From Coptodactyla brooksi (taxonomy: Eukaryota; Arthropoda; Insecta; Coleoptera; Scarabaeidae): DNA of 28,521 nt. Below are positions 1 through 9,790 of this stretch, in pieces. Location of the stretch: NCBI GenBank assembly GCA_033557675.1, contig JAWQRM010000145.1, positions 1 through 28,521 of the forward strand. Reading direction: 5' to 3'. The notes under the pieces were generated by a model that saw only the letters and a program-made list of their open reading frames with translations, was not told the DNA's origin and did not search any database. The position numbers were made by a program, and so were the translations under genes. The stretch's first letter is position 1; each line of letters starts with the position of its first letter.

Positions 1-127
1 TTTATTTCGTACAAGACAAACCGAAATTACTTTTGCAATAACCTGCTGTTAAATTAACATTGATTAAATAAAAGTTTAAAAGCAACGACAACGATTAGGT
101 AAGTATGAAATCCTTCGACTGGAAACA
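1..127. repeat. Direct repeat copy A, containing a mariner-like end
   Basis: These bases recur unchanged at 1156-1282, after which the two copies diverge. The first part (about 10-45), read on the minus strand, closely resembles the end of the mariner relic near 19155-19200: both share the core AAAGTAATTTCGGTTT followed by a similar AT-rich stretch. The repeat is therefore a mariner end plus the DNA beside it, duplicated together. The copy is cut by the window edge, so its true left limit is unknown. Confidence 0.85.
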
Positions 128-1155
128 TTTGATATTTAAGTCACATCATAGGTACACTTTTCATTACATACCGCGAAAAAAGCTTAAAATGAATTATTGT
201 GTTCAAGATTTAACAAGCATGATTTATGTTATTGGTTCATGTAACGGAAACTGTATTTAGCATCACGCGTATATGCACAGCGATTTTCAGATAGAAGACA
301 TTCTGATGAGAGATCGCTACAAAATTTGAAAGAACAATTTATGCGTACCGGAAATGCAGCTTATGAATGTTTTCAGGTCTTATAGCGTGGCCGTCTAGAT
401 TTGTCACTTTCAACGTATTACTCCTGCTATGGTCAACAACGTTCGACGATCATTTTCCAGAAGAACAGAATTATGACTGGTACAGAATGGTAGACATTTT
501 GAACAATTGTTATGATATGAGAATGTTTTTCTCGTTTTTAGTTGGAATAAAATGAGTTATTAGTTTTGTTTATTCCGAGTCGTTAACCTTAAGGCTTAAG
601 AGAGATGAAGTAAGTTGGAGGCTACCATTTTCTTTAGGCTAGGTATTCTCAAAAACAAAAAAACAGTAGTTTAAATTACCATTGGGAAAAATCATGGAAT
701 GTTTCGCTTCCACTTAAAATCGCAGTGTTTCAAAGAAGTCAGAGATAAAGCGTTTGGTATCGAATTGAAGGCAATCGAAAACTCCATTGATATCCGCGAT
801 TAAATACAGGGTGTTCCATTTGAAATTTAAAAGAAAAGTTGAATTGAAAATTTTGATATTTTACCAACAATTTCAGGTATCTTCCGTTGTGTACGTATTT
901 TACTTTTGCCTTAACAGTAATCAATTAACGATCAACATTTTTTTGTTGTAAATTTGTTGTGATTATCATGGAGAAATGAACTAACAGATTTTGTTTGCAC
1001 TGGTTTGAACAGGCACTACTAAAAAATCTAGAAGAGCCATCGATAATTGTTAAGTACCTTTTCACTCGATATGTTAACATTAACCATTAGTGTTAAGGTA
1101 TAAGAAATAAGATAATAACTTCGTAAATATACCATCTGTTGCATAAAAATCCTAT
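128..1155. other. Stretch between the direct repeats; relic fragments only
   Basis: No gene is supported. At 808-823 there is one copy of the short interspersed motif ACAGGGTGTTCCATTT, which also occurs near 3127, 3409 and 5830. At about 1001-1053, plus strand, the reading WFEQALLKNLEEPSIIV matches the IS630-Tc1 transposase relic at 4510-4560 (WFEQQVLKNLEED). It is thus a small piece of the same transposase family. A 62-codon ORF at 367-555 matches nothing I recognise and looks like chance. Confidence 0.5.
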
Positions 1156-1282
1156 TTTATTTCGTACAAGACAAACCGAAATTACTTTTGCAATAACCTG
1201 CTGTTAAATTAACATTGATTAAATAAAAGTTTAAAAGCAACGACAACGATTAGGTAAGTATGAAATCCTTCGACTGGAAACA
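1156..1282. repeat. Direct repeat copy B
   Basis: This is the second copy of bases 1-127, 1155 bp downstream in the same orientation, with no mismatch that I can see by eye. It begins with the same mariner-like end and runs through a GTAAGT immediately followed by an ATG (1260). Beyond 1282 this copy continues into a 48-codon open frame, while copy A continues into unrelated sequence. Complete identity next to other, strongly decayed repeats suggests a recent duplication. Confidence 0.85.
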
Positions 1283-1406
1283 CTTGGAATATGTTGAACT
1301 GAGCTGGAGGAGAACGGGGGAAATGGATAAAAAATTTAACGAAGAAAGGACTTGGAGACATAAACCTGGATACTGGGAATTAGCGGATAGGAAAGGATTC
1401 CATTAA
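1260..1406 (+). CDS. Small ORF, 48 codons, unknown
   Basis: The frame opens at the ATG at 1260 with MKSFDWKHLEYVELSW, continues with a charged, tryptophan-rich stretch (TWRHKPGYWELADRKGFH) and stops at TAA 1404-1406. I do not recognise it. It has no signal peptide or membrane segment. The first eight codons lie in the 127-bp direct repeat. Copy A opens the same frame at 104 but diverges after MKSFDWKHL. The composition is less AT-driven than chance ORFs nearby, which hints at coding, but it could equally be part of a mobile element or the leading end of a spliced exon. Confidence 0.25.
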   Translation: MKSFDWKHLEYVELSWRRTGEMDKKFNEERTWRHKPGYWELADRKGFH

Positions 1407-1424
1407 ATAAGTAAATAAGAGTTT

Positions 1425-1910
1425 TTATCTCTTTATTTCTTTTTTGCCATCTTTTTTATTCATTACTAACAAGGAGTTGATATCCAACCTTATTTTAACT
1501 TTTTTATTTTCATCGATAACGCTACGGGTCTTTCGACGCGTCCAGTTGGAAATTCCGTGCTTGTAAAGAAATTGCCTGATAGTGTTCTCGTGAATGTGCA
1601 TATTAAACGTATTTTCGACATGTTTTACTATATCTTTTAGATGCCACTTAGAATTGCCCTTGGTCGCTTTAAGAATCTCCTCTACAACGTGAGTTTGCAA
1701 TTTATGGGGACTACTCTTTCGAGGGGCCTTTTGTACTCCGCCGTTGCTATCGTGATTGGTTAGAATATTGTTTAAAATCATTCGAACGTTATTAGGAGAC
1801 CTTGCCACAATACGACTGATTTCGGTTAAAGATTTACCTTCTTCGTTGAGCCTGATGATGCAGTCACGAATTTCTCCTCGTTTCTTTTTGGGTTTTGTTT
1901 GAATTTTCAT
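1425..1910 (-). CDS. Tc1-type transposase N-terminal fragment
   Basis: This is an intact 161-codon frame carrying only the DNA-binding half of a Tc1-like transposase. A first helix-turn-helix lies around residues 10-50 (IRDCIIRLNEEGKSLTEISR). A basic linker with PRKSS stands where Tc1 proteins have a GRPR-type motif. A second helix-turn-helix is around residues 70-125 and ends in QFLYKHGISNW. The DDE catalytic domain is absent: the frame stops soon after NWTRRKTRS, next to the direct-repeat region. It is most likely a truncated transposon copy. A DNA-binding protein derived from one is possible but unsupported. Confidence 0.7.
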   Translation of the reverse strand: MKIQTKPKKKRGEIRDCIIRLNEEGKSLTEISRIVARSPNNVRMILNNILTNHDSNGGVQKAPRKSSPHKLQTHVVEEILKATKGNSKWHLKDIVKHVENTFNMHIHENTIRQFLYKHGISNWTRRKTRSVIDENKKVKIRLDINSLLVMNKKDGKKEIKR

Positions 1911-2520
1911 TGTTTTCTTCGGTTATCAGTCGGCCTTGTATTGTGTTATTTTTACTAGATCGCCCAACACTTTAGGTATGCTAATAACACCGTTAATAAC
2001 TTATCCCCTCAAACTAAATACAAACAAACCGTTTGGGAACGTTGGAAAGTCGATAGCGACATCCGCCGGTAACCTTGAACACTACGCTATACAGAGGTGG
2101 AAAAAAGTTTTGTGTTGTTATATGGGTTATAGTCTGTATTGGTAGATTTTTCTTATATTCGAAGTATTGCTATTAAATTGTTTGTAAAATGTTTTTACCT
2201 CGAATATGACTTAAATATATATTGTTGTTTAGACAGGCTTTTAATGGAAGGAAAAGGAAACTGCTGCTTCATTTCATTAAATAATCAGCATAAAAAGTAT
2301 TTATATACATATTTACGTGTTAAAACTAAAAGAATCAAGTGAAATAGTTACGATCAAAAGTTAGGTATGTTGGCAACACTTCACGAGGGAATACTGCACG
2401 ACGACGTTGCCACATATTTTCACTCGTTTATTTGTGTTTAAATTAATTGACTTGGTAAGTAATCATATATACAGGTGTCCATTTAGTATTCCGGTCTTCT
2501 ATTATAGCTTTGTCGCATTT
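1911..2520. other. No feature seen
   Basis: AT-rich sequence with short chance ORFs (1936-2145, 2139-2342). Their translations resemble no family I know and they have no gene-like context. I see no RNA gene or repeat in it. Confidence 0.5.
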
Positions 2521-2524
2521 TGTA

Positions 2525-3725
2525 TAAACTAGAAGATGACTTTCTCTTACCTTGCCCCCGGCTTAAATGTAAAAACGACATGCAAAAAAATCCATTCGTA
2601 CCTGTCATCTAAAGATTAGTTTGCCAAAAATTAATTGGCCAAAAAAACAAGTTAGCTAAAGAAATTATTTAGCTAAAACTAGTTGATCTGTACACTCCAC
2701 ATGACTTTCTCTTACCTTGACCCTATTTTTTGTGTTTTAGAAAATATTGAAGAAATATTTTAGACCTAGGCTTGACTGTTCTAAAGTCCGAATTTGGGTA
2801 ATTTTTAAAATAAACCAAACAACCTGTATGCACAAAAATACTTTCAAAAGTTGAAGAGTTCGATGCACTGCAACTTATATTTGAATTTTTTTTCCAATCA
2901 AAAAGAACAACAGTTCTAAATAAAGTTTTACATTCGTACCTGTCATCTTTTTTTTTTTAAATGTGAAATAAAACCCAAACGGTACGACTTGAAGCTAATG
3001 CATAATGTTTATATAGTAATAATATTACATTTAAAATATTATTATATTCACAATATAATATTTATGTTTATTTAATAATTAAGGTGACCCTTAAATTTTA
3101 TAAGGGCTTAAAAAATAGAACAATATACAGGATGTTCCATTTACAAATCTTCCGTAGTTTTTAGAATAAATCGATCACCCTGCATATTCAAAAATAGTTT
3201 AAAGTTGCAAAGAGTTCGATGCAATGCAACTTTTATTTGAAACATTTCTAAAAAGAACAATAACAGTTGTAAGAAAAATTTTGCATCACAGCTGTCATGT
3301 TTTTTCAAAAATACGAAATAACGCCGAAACGGTGCAATTTGCAACTAATATATAGTAATTAAAGTGGTCCTTAAATCGTCTAAGGACTTCAAAAATGCAA
3401 TAACATACAGGGTGTCCCATTTAAAAATCTGAAGTTGAATAATTTTTGAAATAAACCGAACACCCTGTATATTCGAAAATAGTTTCAAATTGTAAAGAAT
3501 TCGATGTCGTACAACATTTATTTGAAACATTTTTTTCTAAAGAGACAAATAATCCAGTTTAGAACGAAATATCCTCTTATCCTATAGGACTATATGTTTT
3601 ACAATGATACTTATAACTCGAGAACCGTTGATTTTAAGCATGTACTATCTTTATAGTTTTTTACTCGCAATTTTATGTAGATTACAAAAATATTTTATTA
3701 GAGTTGTAAAAAAATCAAAAAATTT
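2525..3725 (+). repeat. Long complex inverted repeat, left arm
   Basis: The arm starts with ATGACTTTCTCTTACCTTG (about 2535), repeated near 2702. It then holds three diverged tandem units of about 270 bp (around 2701-3000, 3090-3357 and 3362-3540), sharing the motifs ACAGGGTGTCCCATTTAAAA, AATAAACCGAACACCCTGTAT and GTTCGATG. It ends with CTTATAACTCGAGAACCGTT and GATTTTAAGCATGTA (about 3610-3645). The same blocks occur in reverse complement and reverse order at 5640-5985. Together the arms flank the IS630-Tc1 relic. Confidence 0.7.
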
Positions 3726-4219
3726 TTAGGCTAAGTACCTCAACCATATGTACAATTTTACCTCAGTAACGACGTATGGCAATTTGAATTTGTTACCAGC
3801 ACTAAATAATTATACTAAACTCCCACATTATACATCCAATTTGGCAATTAGTATGAAAATATGTCGTACTGTTGTTATATTGTGACAGTACCTTGCGCAC
3901 TTTTTTTTTAATTAGCCTCTATGAATATGATACAAGCATATTCTTAGAAAAAAAATTTAAGGTAGTAAGGTAGTAAAAGAATCCTCTCTAGGGTGGTAAC
4001 TCGTAAAGTTATTCTACATATCTTCATTTTCATCGAATTTTCTGTTTTGTCATATGCAACTGTTCTTTTCATAACAAGCAAACACGTTCTATTTTGTCAC
4101 GGATTGCTATATTTACGAATTGCAGGAGATATCGTTTATATGAGGTTGTTATCCCTTTTCAGGGCAAGTGGCCATGTCGGAATACCACCAATAATTAAAA
4201 AGGATAATCCTCGCAGAGC

Positions 4220-4974
4220 ATAGTTTGATGGAGCTACCTCACATAGCTTATATGAGAAATAAGAACTCACAACACCTCAAACAATTTGTGTTCTTAGATA
4301 AAACCTGGATTTTTGAAAATGGTTTAGCAAACAGATCGTGGCAGGAAAATGATAGCCGATCTGTTAAAGGAATAAAACAAGAGGGAAGAAGATACATTAT
4401 TTTGCATGCAGAGAATGAAAATGGATTTATACTTGGTGCATCTTTAACGTTTTCTACAAACTCTAAAGACCCAGATCATCATAGTGCAATGAACAAAAAA
4501 GTTTTTCACTTGGTTTGAACAACAAGTATTGAAAAATCTAGAAGAAGATAAAGCACTTAATACCGGCTGGAAGAAAAAAGAAATTCAGACATGGTTACAG
4601 CAGCATCAGTACCATTTGACGACACACTTAAAATTATAATTGCTTGCGCTAGTGCAACTACCTAGTGCTACTGCTAGTGCAATTGCATTTTTAACCCCAT
4701 CGAGCACATTTGGAGCTTGGCAAAAACCTATTATAATAGACATGTTGGAAGAGATGGATATGGTGTGGACAAAGCATTGAATATGTGGAAAGAAGGTCTA
4801 AGCCAAATAAGTCCTGAAATACGGTCAAGAACAACTAAACACACTGATAAAATAATTGAAGATTGGTGGGAAAGGGTAGTCCACATTGATTATGCAGATG
4901 CAGCAGCAGTAATTATAAATTTAGGAGAAGAGTCAGACGGCAGTAGTGATGATGAAGAAATTAATTATTTCTAA
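4220..4974 (+). pseudogene. IS630-Tc1-type transposase relic
   Basis: The C-terminal catalytic half of a DDE transposase survives in two frames. At 4225-4518 it reads FVFLDKTWIFENG, where the first catalytic Asp sits in the LDxTW context, then SWQENDSRSVKG and YIILHAENENGFILGA. A shift near 4515 moves to WFEQQVLKNLEED. The second catalytic region is missing between about 4620 and 4690. The frame resumes with FNPIEHIWSLAKTYYNRHVG up to an acidic tail ending at 4974. No complete active site remains, so it cannot be active. The same family left a fragment near 1001-1053. Confidence 0.8.
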
Positions 4975-5480
4975 AGTAAGTTAATCACTACCAAAGTAAC
5001 TGCGCATGTGGTATTGTTTTTCAATAGTAACATAACTGTCTTAACTAAGACAACAAACATCGTACTTATAATTTTCTGTTATAGATGAATCATTGTGATA
5101 TCATCTCTGCCAATTCTTATATAATACGTGCAATGTATTTATCTAGGAAACAATAAAGTATTAAAAATAGTCTTTTTAAAGATGTTTTTATTTTTTTATC
5201 GCAGAATAACATAATGCATTTAGAGGTAAGAGTATCGTAAGGTAGGATTTTCATTTGATATATACGTATTTTTTGATCTGATAAGTGCTAGTTTTCCCTT
5301 TAGACAGATTAGAGAAAAAGTTACTACACGTAAAAAAGCAAAAGTGGCAAATCAATCGGTGAGATAGAGAAAGAATAAGAACAAACTATAAACATTGTTT
5401 TTATAATGATACCAATATTGTGCAATTCATCCACCATGAGAGCAGAAATAAACATGACCAAGGGCGGCTATGAACTTGTT

Positions 5481-5500
5481 ACTTTCTCTTAAGAGAAAGT
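5481..5500. repeat. Perfect 20-bp palindrome
   Basis: ACTTTCTCTTAAGAGAAAGT is its own reverse complement over all 20 bases. The half-site ACTTTCTCTTA also starts both arms of the surrounding inverted repeat (GACTTTCTCTTACCTTG). A pyrimidine-rich GTCCGTCCGTCTGTCC follows about 35 bp downstream. Confidence 0.9.
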
Positions 5501-5639
5501 ATTTGTAGTCTATCTATGCTATTTTTAGTGGTTGGTCCGTCCGTCTGTCCATCTGTAAGTGGTTTTTAGTCTGCTACGTTAGACTGATTAAAACAATACT
5601 TTACATACAAGCTAATAATTATATAATTTGGTCACAAAA

Positions 5640-5985
5640 AGGATTTCGAAAAAATTTACAACTTTTTGTAACAAAATATATTTTTACATGCTTAAAATCA
5701 ACAGTTCTCGAGTTATAAGCATAATTGATAAAAATACAGTCCTATGAGGCAAAATTTTCGAAACAGTTTTCGAATATACAGAGTGTCCGATTTATTCTTA
5801 AAACTATTCAACTTTTAACATAAGATTTTTAAATGGAACACTCTGTATGTTATGATATTTTTGAAGTACTTATAAGACTTGAGGGTTACTTTGATTATTA
5901 TGGATTTTTTTTTATTTTTTTGTATTTAAACCAGGGGCAAGGTAAGAGAAAGTCATGTACGGTGTACATGTACTAGTTTTTTATG
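5640..5985 (-). repeat. Long complex inverted repeat, right arm
   Basis: In reverse complement this stretch follows the left arm. It begins with ACTAGTACATGTACACCG and CATGACTTTCTCTTACCTTG, then CATACAGAGTGTTCCATTT, then AATCGGACACTCTGTATATT, then GCTTATAACTCGAGAACTGT and GATTTTAAGCATGTA. It corresponds to a single unit, whereas the left arm has about three. It also lacks roughly 85 bp present in the unit at 3362-3540. Confidence 0.7.
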
Positions 5986-5989
5986 GTTT

Positions 5990-6600
5990 TAACTTGTTTT
6001 TTATTAACATCTGAATTTATAAATTGCTAATTAAAAATGATTTCTTTAGACCAAGAAACATTTTTACTTCAGTCATCCAAAAACGAAAATGTTGAGTGAA
6101 CCTATTCAAATGAAGATATTAATGAGGAGTTGTTGTAATTTTTCAGCCGCTCGTGATCCTGCTTAATTTTACTCTTTCGGTATCTTTAATTTTATACTTT
6201 TATAGATCTTTCACAACTATCTTGTTAAATGAATGTGGACAACCAGTTACTCAAGTCGTAATCAATATGTATACTTTTATGTCGACCCTGGTATATTTAG
6301 TTAAAGGCCTGAAACTGTTAATGACGCGCGGCGTCTGCTTGAGTGCCTCGAGTATATTGAATATTACCTCAAAAAACTCAAAAATATTGACTAAAGTTAG
6401 TCCTATAATAGACGTAGAATAAAGAATAAATAAAATCCGACAAGCAACCATTAACCTGATAAAATTTTACAATCATGCTATCTCTTCTTAATTGATGTAA
6501 CAGACTACTCGCCATCTCTGTCTTATGTTGTCATCAAGGGATTTATCCGGTTATTCTTCAACGTTCTGTGAAATTTGTGTTTTGACAGATGGTTATGTCA
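5990..6600. other. ITPA upstream region, no feature seen
   Basis: AT-rich sequence before ITPA. The overlapping ORFs at 6153-6422 (plus) and 6251-6451 (minus) match nothing I recognise. The ITPA promoter must lie here, but I cannot point to a clear TATA box or initiator. Confidence 0.4.
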
Positions 6601-6625
6601 GGTTATGTATTGAACTGTCGAATAG

Positions 6626-7222
6626 ATGAATACTTTAATGATGAGAAAAACAATTTCTTTTGTGACTGGTAATGCCAAAAAACTAGAAGAATTAAACGCT
6701 ATATTAGGAGAGTCTTTCCCATATAAGATAGTGAATGCAAATGTTGATTTAGTGGAATTACAAGGTGAAATAGATTCTATTTCGATAAGTAAGTGCAACG
6801 AAGCCTATAAACACATAAAAGGACCGGTAATCGTGGAGGACACTTCCTTATGCTTTAATGCTTTGAAAGGACTACCCGGTCCGTATATAAAATGGTTTTT
6901 GGGAAATGTGGGTCCTGAGGGATTGTATAAAATGCTAGCTGGGTACAATGATAAGTCTGCACAGGCTGTTTGTACTTTTGCCTTCCACCCTGGTGGAGAA
7001 AATGATAAAGTGATGTTATTCCAAGGAAGAACTGAAGGAGAGATCGTTGATCCAAGGGGACCGAGAGATTTTGGATGGGATCCGTGTTTTCAGCCCTTAG
7101 GATACAGTCAGACATACGCTGAAATGCCTAAAGCTGAAAAAAATAAGATATCGCATAGGTATAAAGCGTTAAAACAATTACAAGATTATTTACTTAGTGT
7201 AATTGCTAAAAGTCAGGTATAA
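6626..7222 (+). CDS. ITPA: Inosine triphosphate pyrophosphatase
   Basis: This 198-residue cytosolic enzyme of the HAM1/ITPase family hydrolyses ITP, dITP and XTP to the monophosphate plus pyrophosphate, clearing deaminated purines from the nucleotide pool. The family signature is plain: FVTGNAKKLEEL near residues 12-23, VEDTSLCFNALKGLPGPYIK around 70-90, FGWDPCFQP around 149-157, and KNKISHR around 172-178. Length fits the family's usual 190-200 residues. An in-frame TAG lies directly before ATG 6626, so the start is this codon or the internal Met at 6638 or 6641. The gene is a single exon with no frame damage. It lies between dead transposons, with no evident partner genes. Confidence 0.95.
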   Translation: MNTLMMRKTISFVTGNAKKLEELNAILGESFPYKIVNANVDLVELQGEIDSISISKCNEAYKHIKGPVIVEDTSLCFNALKGLPGPYIKWFLGNVGPEGLYKMLAGYNDKSAQAVCTFAFHPGGENDKVMLFQGRTEGEIVDPRGPRDFGWDPCFQPLGYSQTYAEMPKAEKNKISHRYKALKQLQDYLLSVIAKSQV

Positions 7223-7226
7223 TAAA
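7221..7226 (+). terminator. Candidate poly(A) signal of ITPA
   Basis: AATAAA begins inside the stop codon (TAATAAA), so the 3' untranslated region would be only some tens of bases if this signal is used. No other consensus hexamer is evident in the next 100 bp. Confidence 0.5.
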
Positions 7227-7326
7227 TATAACTTAAATAATTTAAATGATCTGTAATTTACTATTGGTTGGATTTTTTTTTTGGTTTGTATCCTCTCCAG
7301 AAATTTCTGTCCTTGAGCAAGTTCCT

Positions 7327-8818
7327 TTAATTCTTTTTCAGCAGGTTCATTTGATCTAAATTTTTCCGCCTTGTGTAGATTTTCTTCATAATCTTTTTTC
7401 CTTGATAAATTTTTCTATAGCACTTTAGAAGTTCACTCATCCCGTGTTTAACTTTATTAAAATATCCAGTATTTGGATCCATAGCCTTACGTTCCAACAT
7501 AGCCGTATTAATTTTGGAGAACACACCAGCTAACCCATGTACCATGAATTTTTTGTTTACTTCTTCAATTCGTTCCTCTTAAAAATGCTGCATCACTTCT
7601 AACTGTATTAAATCCTTATTTGTTATCTCACCATCAGCATAATCTACTAATTCAGCAATATCTTCCACTTCAACATCTAAATTAAGCTCGCTGACGCAGT
7701 CTGCAATTGTTTGAATTAGTACATTAGTTTGTTCAAGATTGTCAAATAATTCTCAAATGTTGTTCACGAAACTTTTTATGCATTTTTTCCATACCCCTTA
7801 TGTACTCATCCGTATCATCCCAAGCCGATTTAACGTTTCCAATGGAATCTAAAATACTATACGATTTCCAAAAATCATAAAGGGTTACTACATCATTTTC
7901 TGTTGCTGCTACAGCTTGGTAAAAAGTCATGTGCAAGTAGTACACTTTGAACATGTGTTTCTAGGAAGGTAGGCTATCTTTACGTCTGGGTATAGATCAT
8001 CAAGATGCTGGGGGGCTACCCATGTTTGGAGGATTGTCAAGTAGTAAAATAATTTTAAAAGAAACTCCCATTTTCAAATAATAATGCTGGACTGAGGGTA
8101 TGAAGTAGTTCAAAAACCAACCTTCAAATAAAGATTGTGTCATCTATGCCTTTTTATTTGTAGGATAGTAATAATGTAGTAATGTGATCCTGTCTTTAAA
8201 AGCCGAAATTAGGCATTGCCTTTGCTTATTTGTGCATGCAGGACCTTTCAAGCATTTTTCTAAACCAAAGCCCGGCTTCATCCACATTGAATATCTGTTC
8301 CGGGCAGTAGCTGCGTTTTTTTAATTATTCCATCCTTTTCGTCAACAAATTTTTTTGCTGTTTGTATATCCGTGCTTGCCGCCTCACTGCTAATTCTCTA
8401 TTTATGTGGGTCGCACCTCTGCCTAAACAGTTGAAACCATCCGTGGCTTGCTGTAAATGATTTTGTCGGTTTTTTACCTTTAAAGTCTCAAAGATACTGC
8501 GTGGCTTGGCTTGAATTATTAAAAGGCTTTTTGGCATATTATTTTGCATGTGGTTGTCAAACTGGTTCGCCAATAATTTCTCCATCTCACGAACAAGATC
8601 TTCCACCATCTAGTTATTATGGCATGGATGATTTCACCGCCTCTTTCACTCTTAACTTTATCCTTTAAAATCATGGAAATTGTTCAATGTGCCAATTTCA
8701 AGTCACATACTATTTCTTTAACCGTTTTGCCAGCTTCATAGCCTTGTATGATTTTCATTTTCATTTCAAGGTCGATAGCTTACTTTCCCTTCTTAACAGT
8801 TTCTCCAGATGATGCCAT
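7327..8818 (-). pseudogene. Tigger/pogo transposase pseudogene
   Basis: The minus strand carries a full-length but dead Tigger-type (CENP-B-related) transposase. From 8818 it reads MASSGETVKKGK, an in-frame stop, then AIDLEMKMKIIQGYEAGKTV, a psq-type helix-turn-helix. The CENP-B-type binding domain follows at 8325-8609 (MVEDLVREMEKLLANQ). Next come the first catalytic region FNVDEAGLWF (about 8275), LLLDNPPNMG (about 8025), YYLHMTFYQAVAATENDV (7742-7954) and the C-terminal MDPNTGYFNKVKHGMSELLK (7327-7545). Several stops and frame changes break it, so it is old and inactive. Confidence 0.85.
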
Positions 8819-9790
8819 ACTTTTTCTTTTCGTTGATATCTGTATTATTTTAGGGTTACAAATATGTAAAGAAAATTGCTTGTCGGAATGAAACTGACTA
8901 AAAGAAATGCATTTATAGGAAGTCTATATATAAATGTATCCTCAATAGCATGCTTAGTGCCCTTGTCATCATTTGCCACTGACCGAGGCTCAAGCTGAGA
9001 AAGGGAATTCTCCGAATTGCAAATCGAAAGTCGATTGTATTTGTTTATCGTTCCTTGTGCCAGTGCCCACTTTCTTGACTACCATTTTCGTACAAGGGAA
9101 CCTTTTCAACTTAACATGGTTCCGATGTTTGGAAAAGCATGTTGAGGAGATTCAGAACCTGTATTTTGTTTGTACAAATTAGAAAAAGTTACCATACTTT
9201 TTGTCGACAGAATAGGGGAATAAAGAATCTTTAGAAGGCCGAGAAAATGCCAAGAGCAATGAAAGATTGTCTTTCATTGCTCCTGATAATGCTAACTTGA
9301 GCAAAACCTGTGTTGCTAGTGTTTTTTAGTTAAGTTAAAAAAAATAGCAAAATTGGATGCAACGCCAAATGTTGCTGGCTTGTACTTGATAGAATCAAAG
9401 AAGAGTACAAAAGCAAATGACGATATCCTCAATATTGCCTGAGTATTGCCCTCAATAATACCTCAATATTGTATTTTAAAATAATGCAAAACATACTAAA
9501 ATACTCTTCTATGCTATACAACTCTAGATCACAAAGTAAATCGTGAAGTGAATGCTGAAATTTGTAAAATCCACAATTTTAATGAACTGTACTGAACACT
9601 GGATTAACAATAGTTAGTACGATGCCTGGTGGTATAAAATTGATTAAAGTTATTAGACTGAAAATACTGTTTATGTATTTTTAACTATTTCAGATTTAGT
9701 TTAAGTTTTTAGTTTTATTTAGTTTATTTCAGTTTAAATCGCTATTAAAATGGCATCATAATTTGAATTTGAATTCAGCATTGCATTTAA
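8819..9790. other. No gene seen; one short hairpin
   Basis: No gene is supported. At 9254-9282 a hairpin with 13-bp perfect arms (GAGCAATGAAAGA and its complement, 3-nt loop) is followed by CCTGATAATGCTAACTTGAG. That matches the core of the foldback element at 25541-25583 (CCTGATGATGCTAACTTGG), so it is probably a fragment of that family. The ORF at 8973-9182 looks like chance. Confidence 0.5.

Noticed and set aside
367..555. 62-codon ORF on the plus strand
   Set aside because: No recognisable family, no gene-like context; the AATAAA at its end is part of the AT-rich background. Too weak to annotate as a gene.
1..1282. Long terminal repeats of a retrotransposon
   Set aside because: The 127-bp direct repeats lack TG...CA ends, and nothing between them resembles gag or pol; a duplicated mariner end explains them better.
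3345..3530. Two adjacent minus-strand ORFs with similar N-termini (3141-3344 and 3345-3530)
   Set aside because: The resemblance reflects the tandem DNA repeat units of the left arm rather than a duplicated gene.
6153..6451. Overlapping ORFs before ITPA on both strands
   Set aside because: Hydrophobic, low-complexity translations without homology that I can recognise.
7327..8818. Host gene of the jerky/CENP-B type
   Set aside because: The reading has a stop right after the twelfth codon and several more frame breaks, so it is a dead Tigger copy rather than a domesticated gene.
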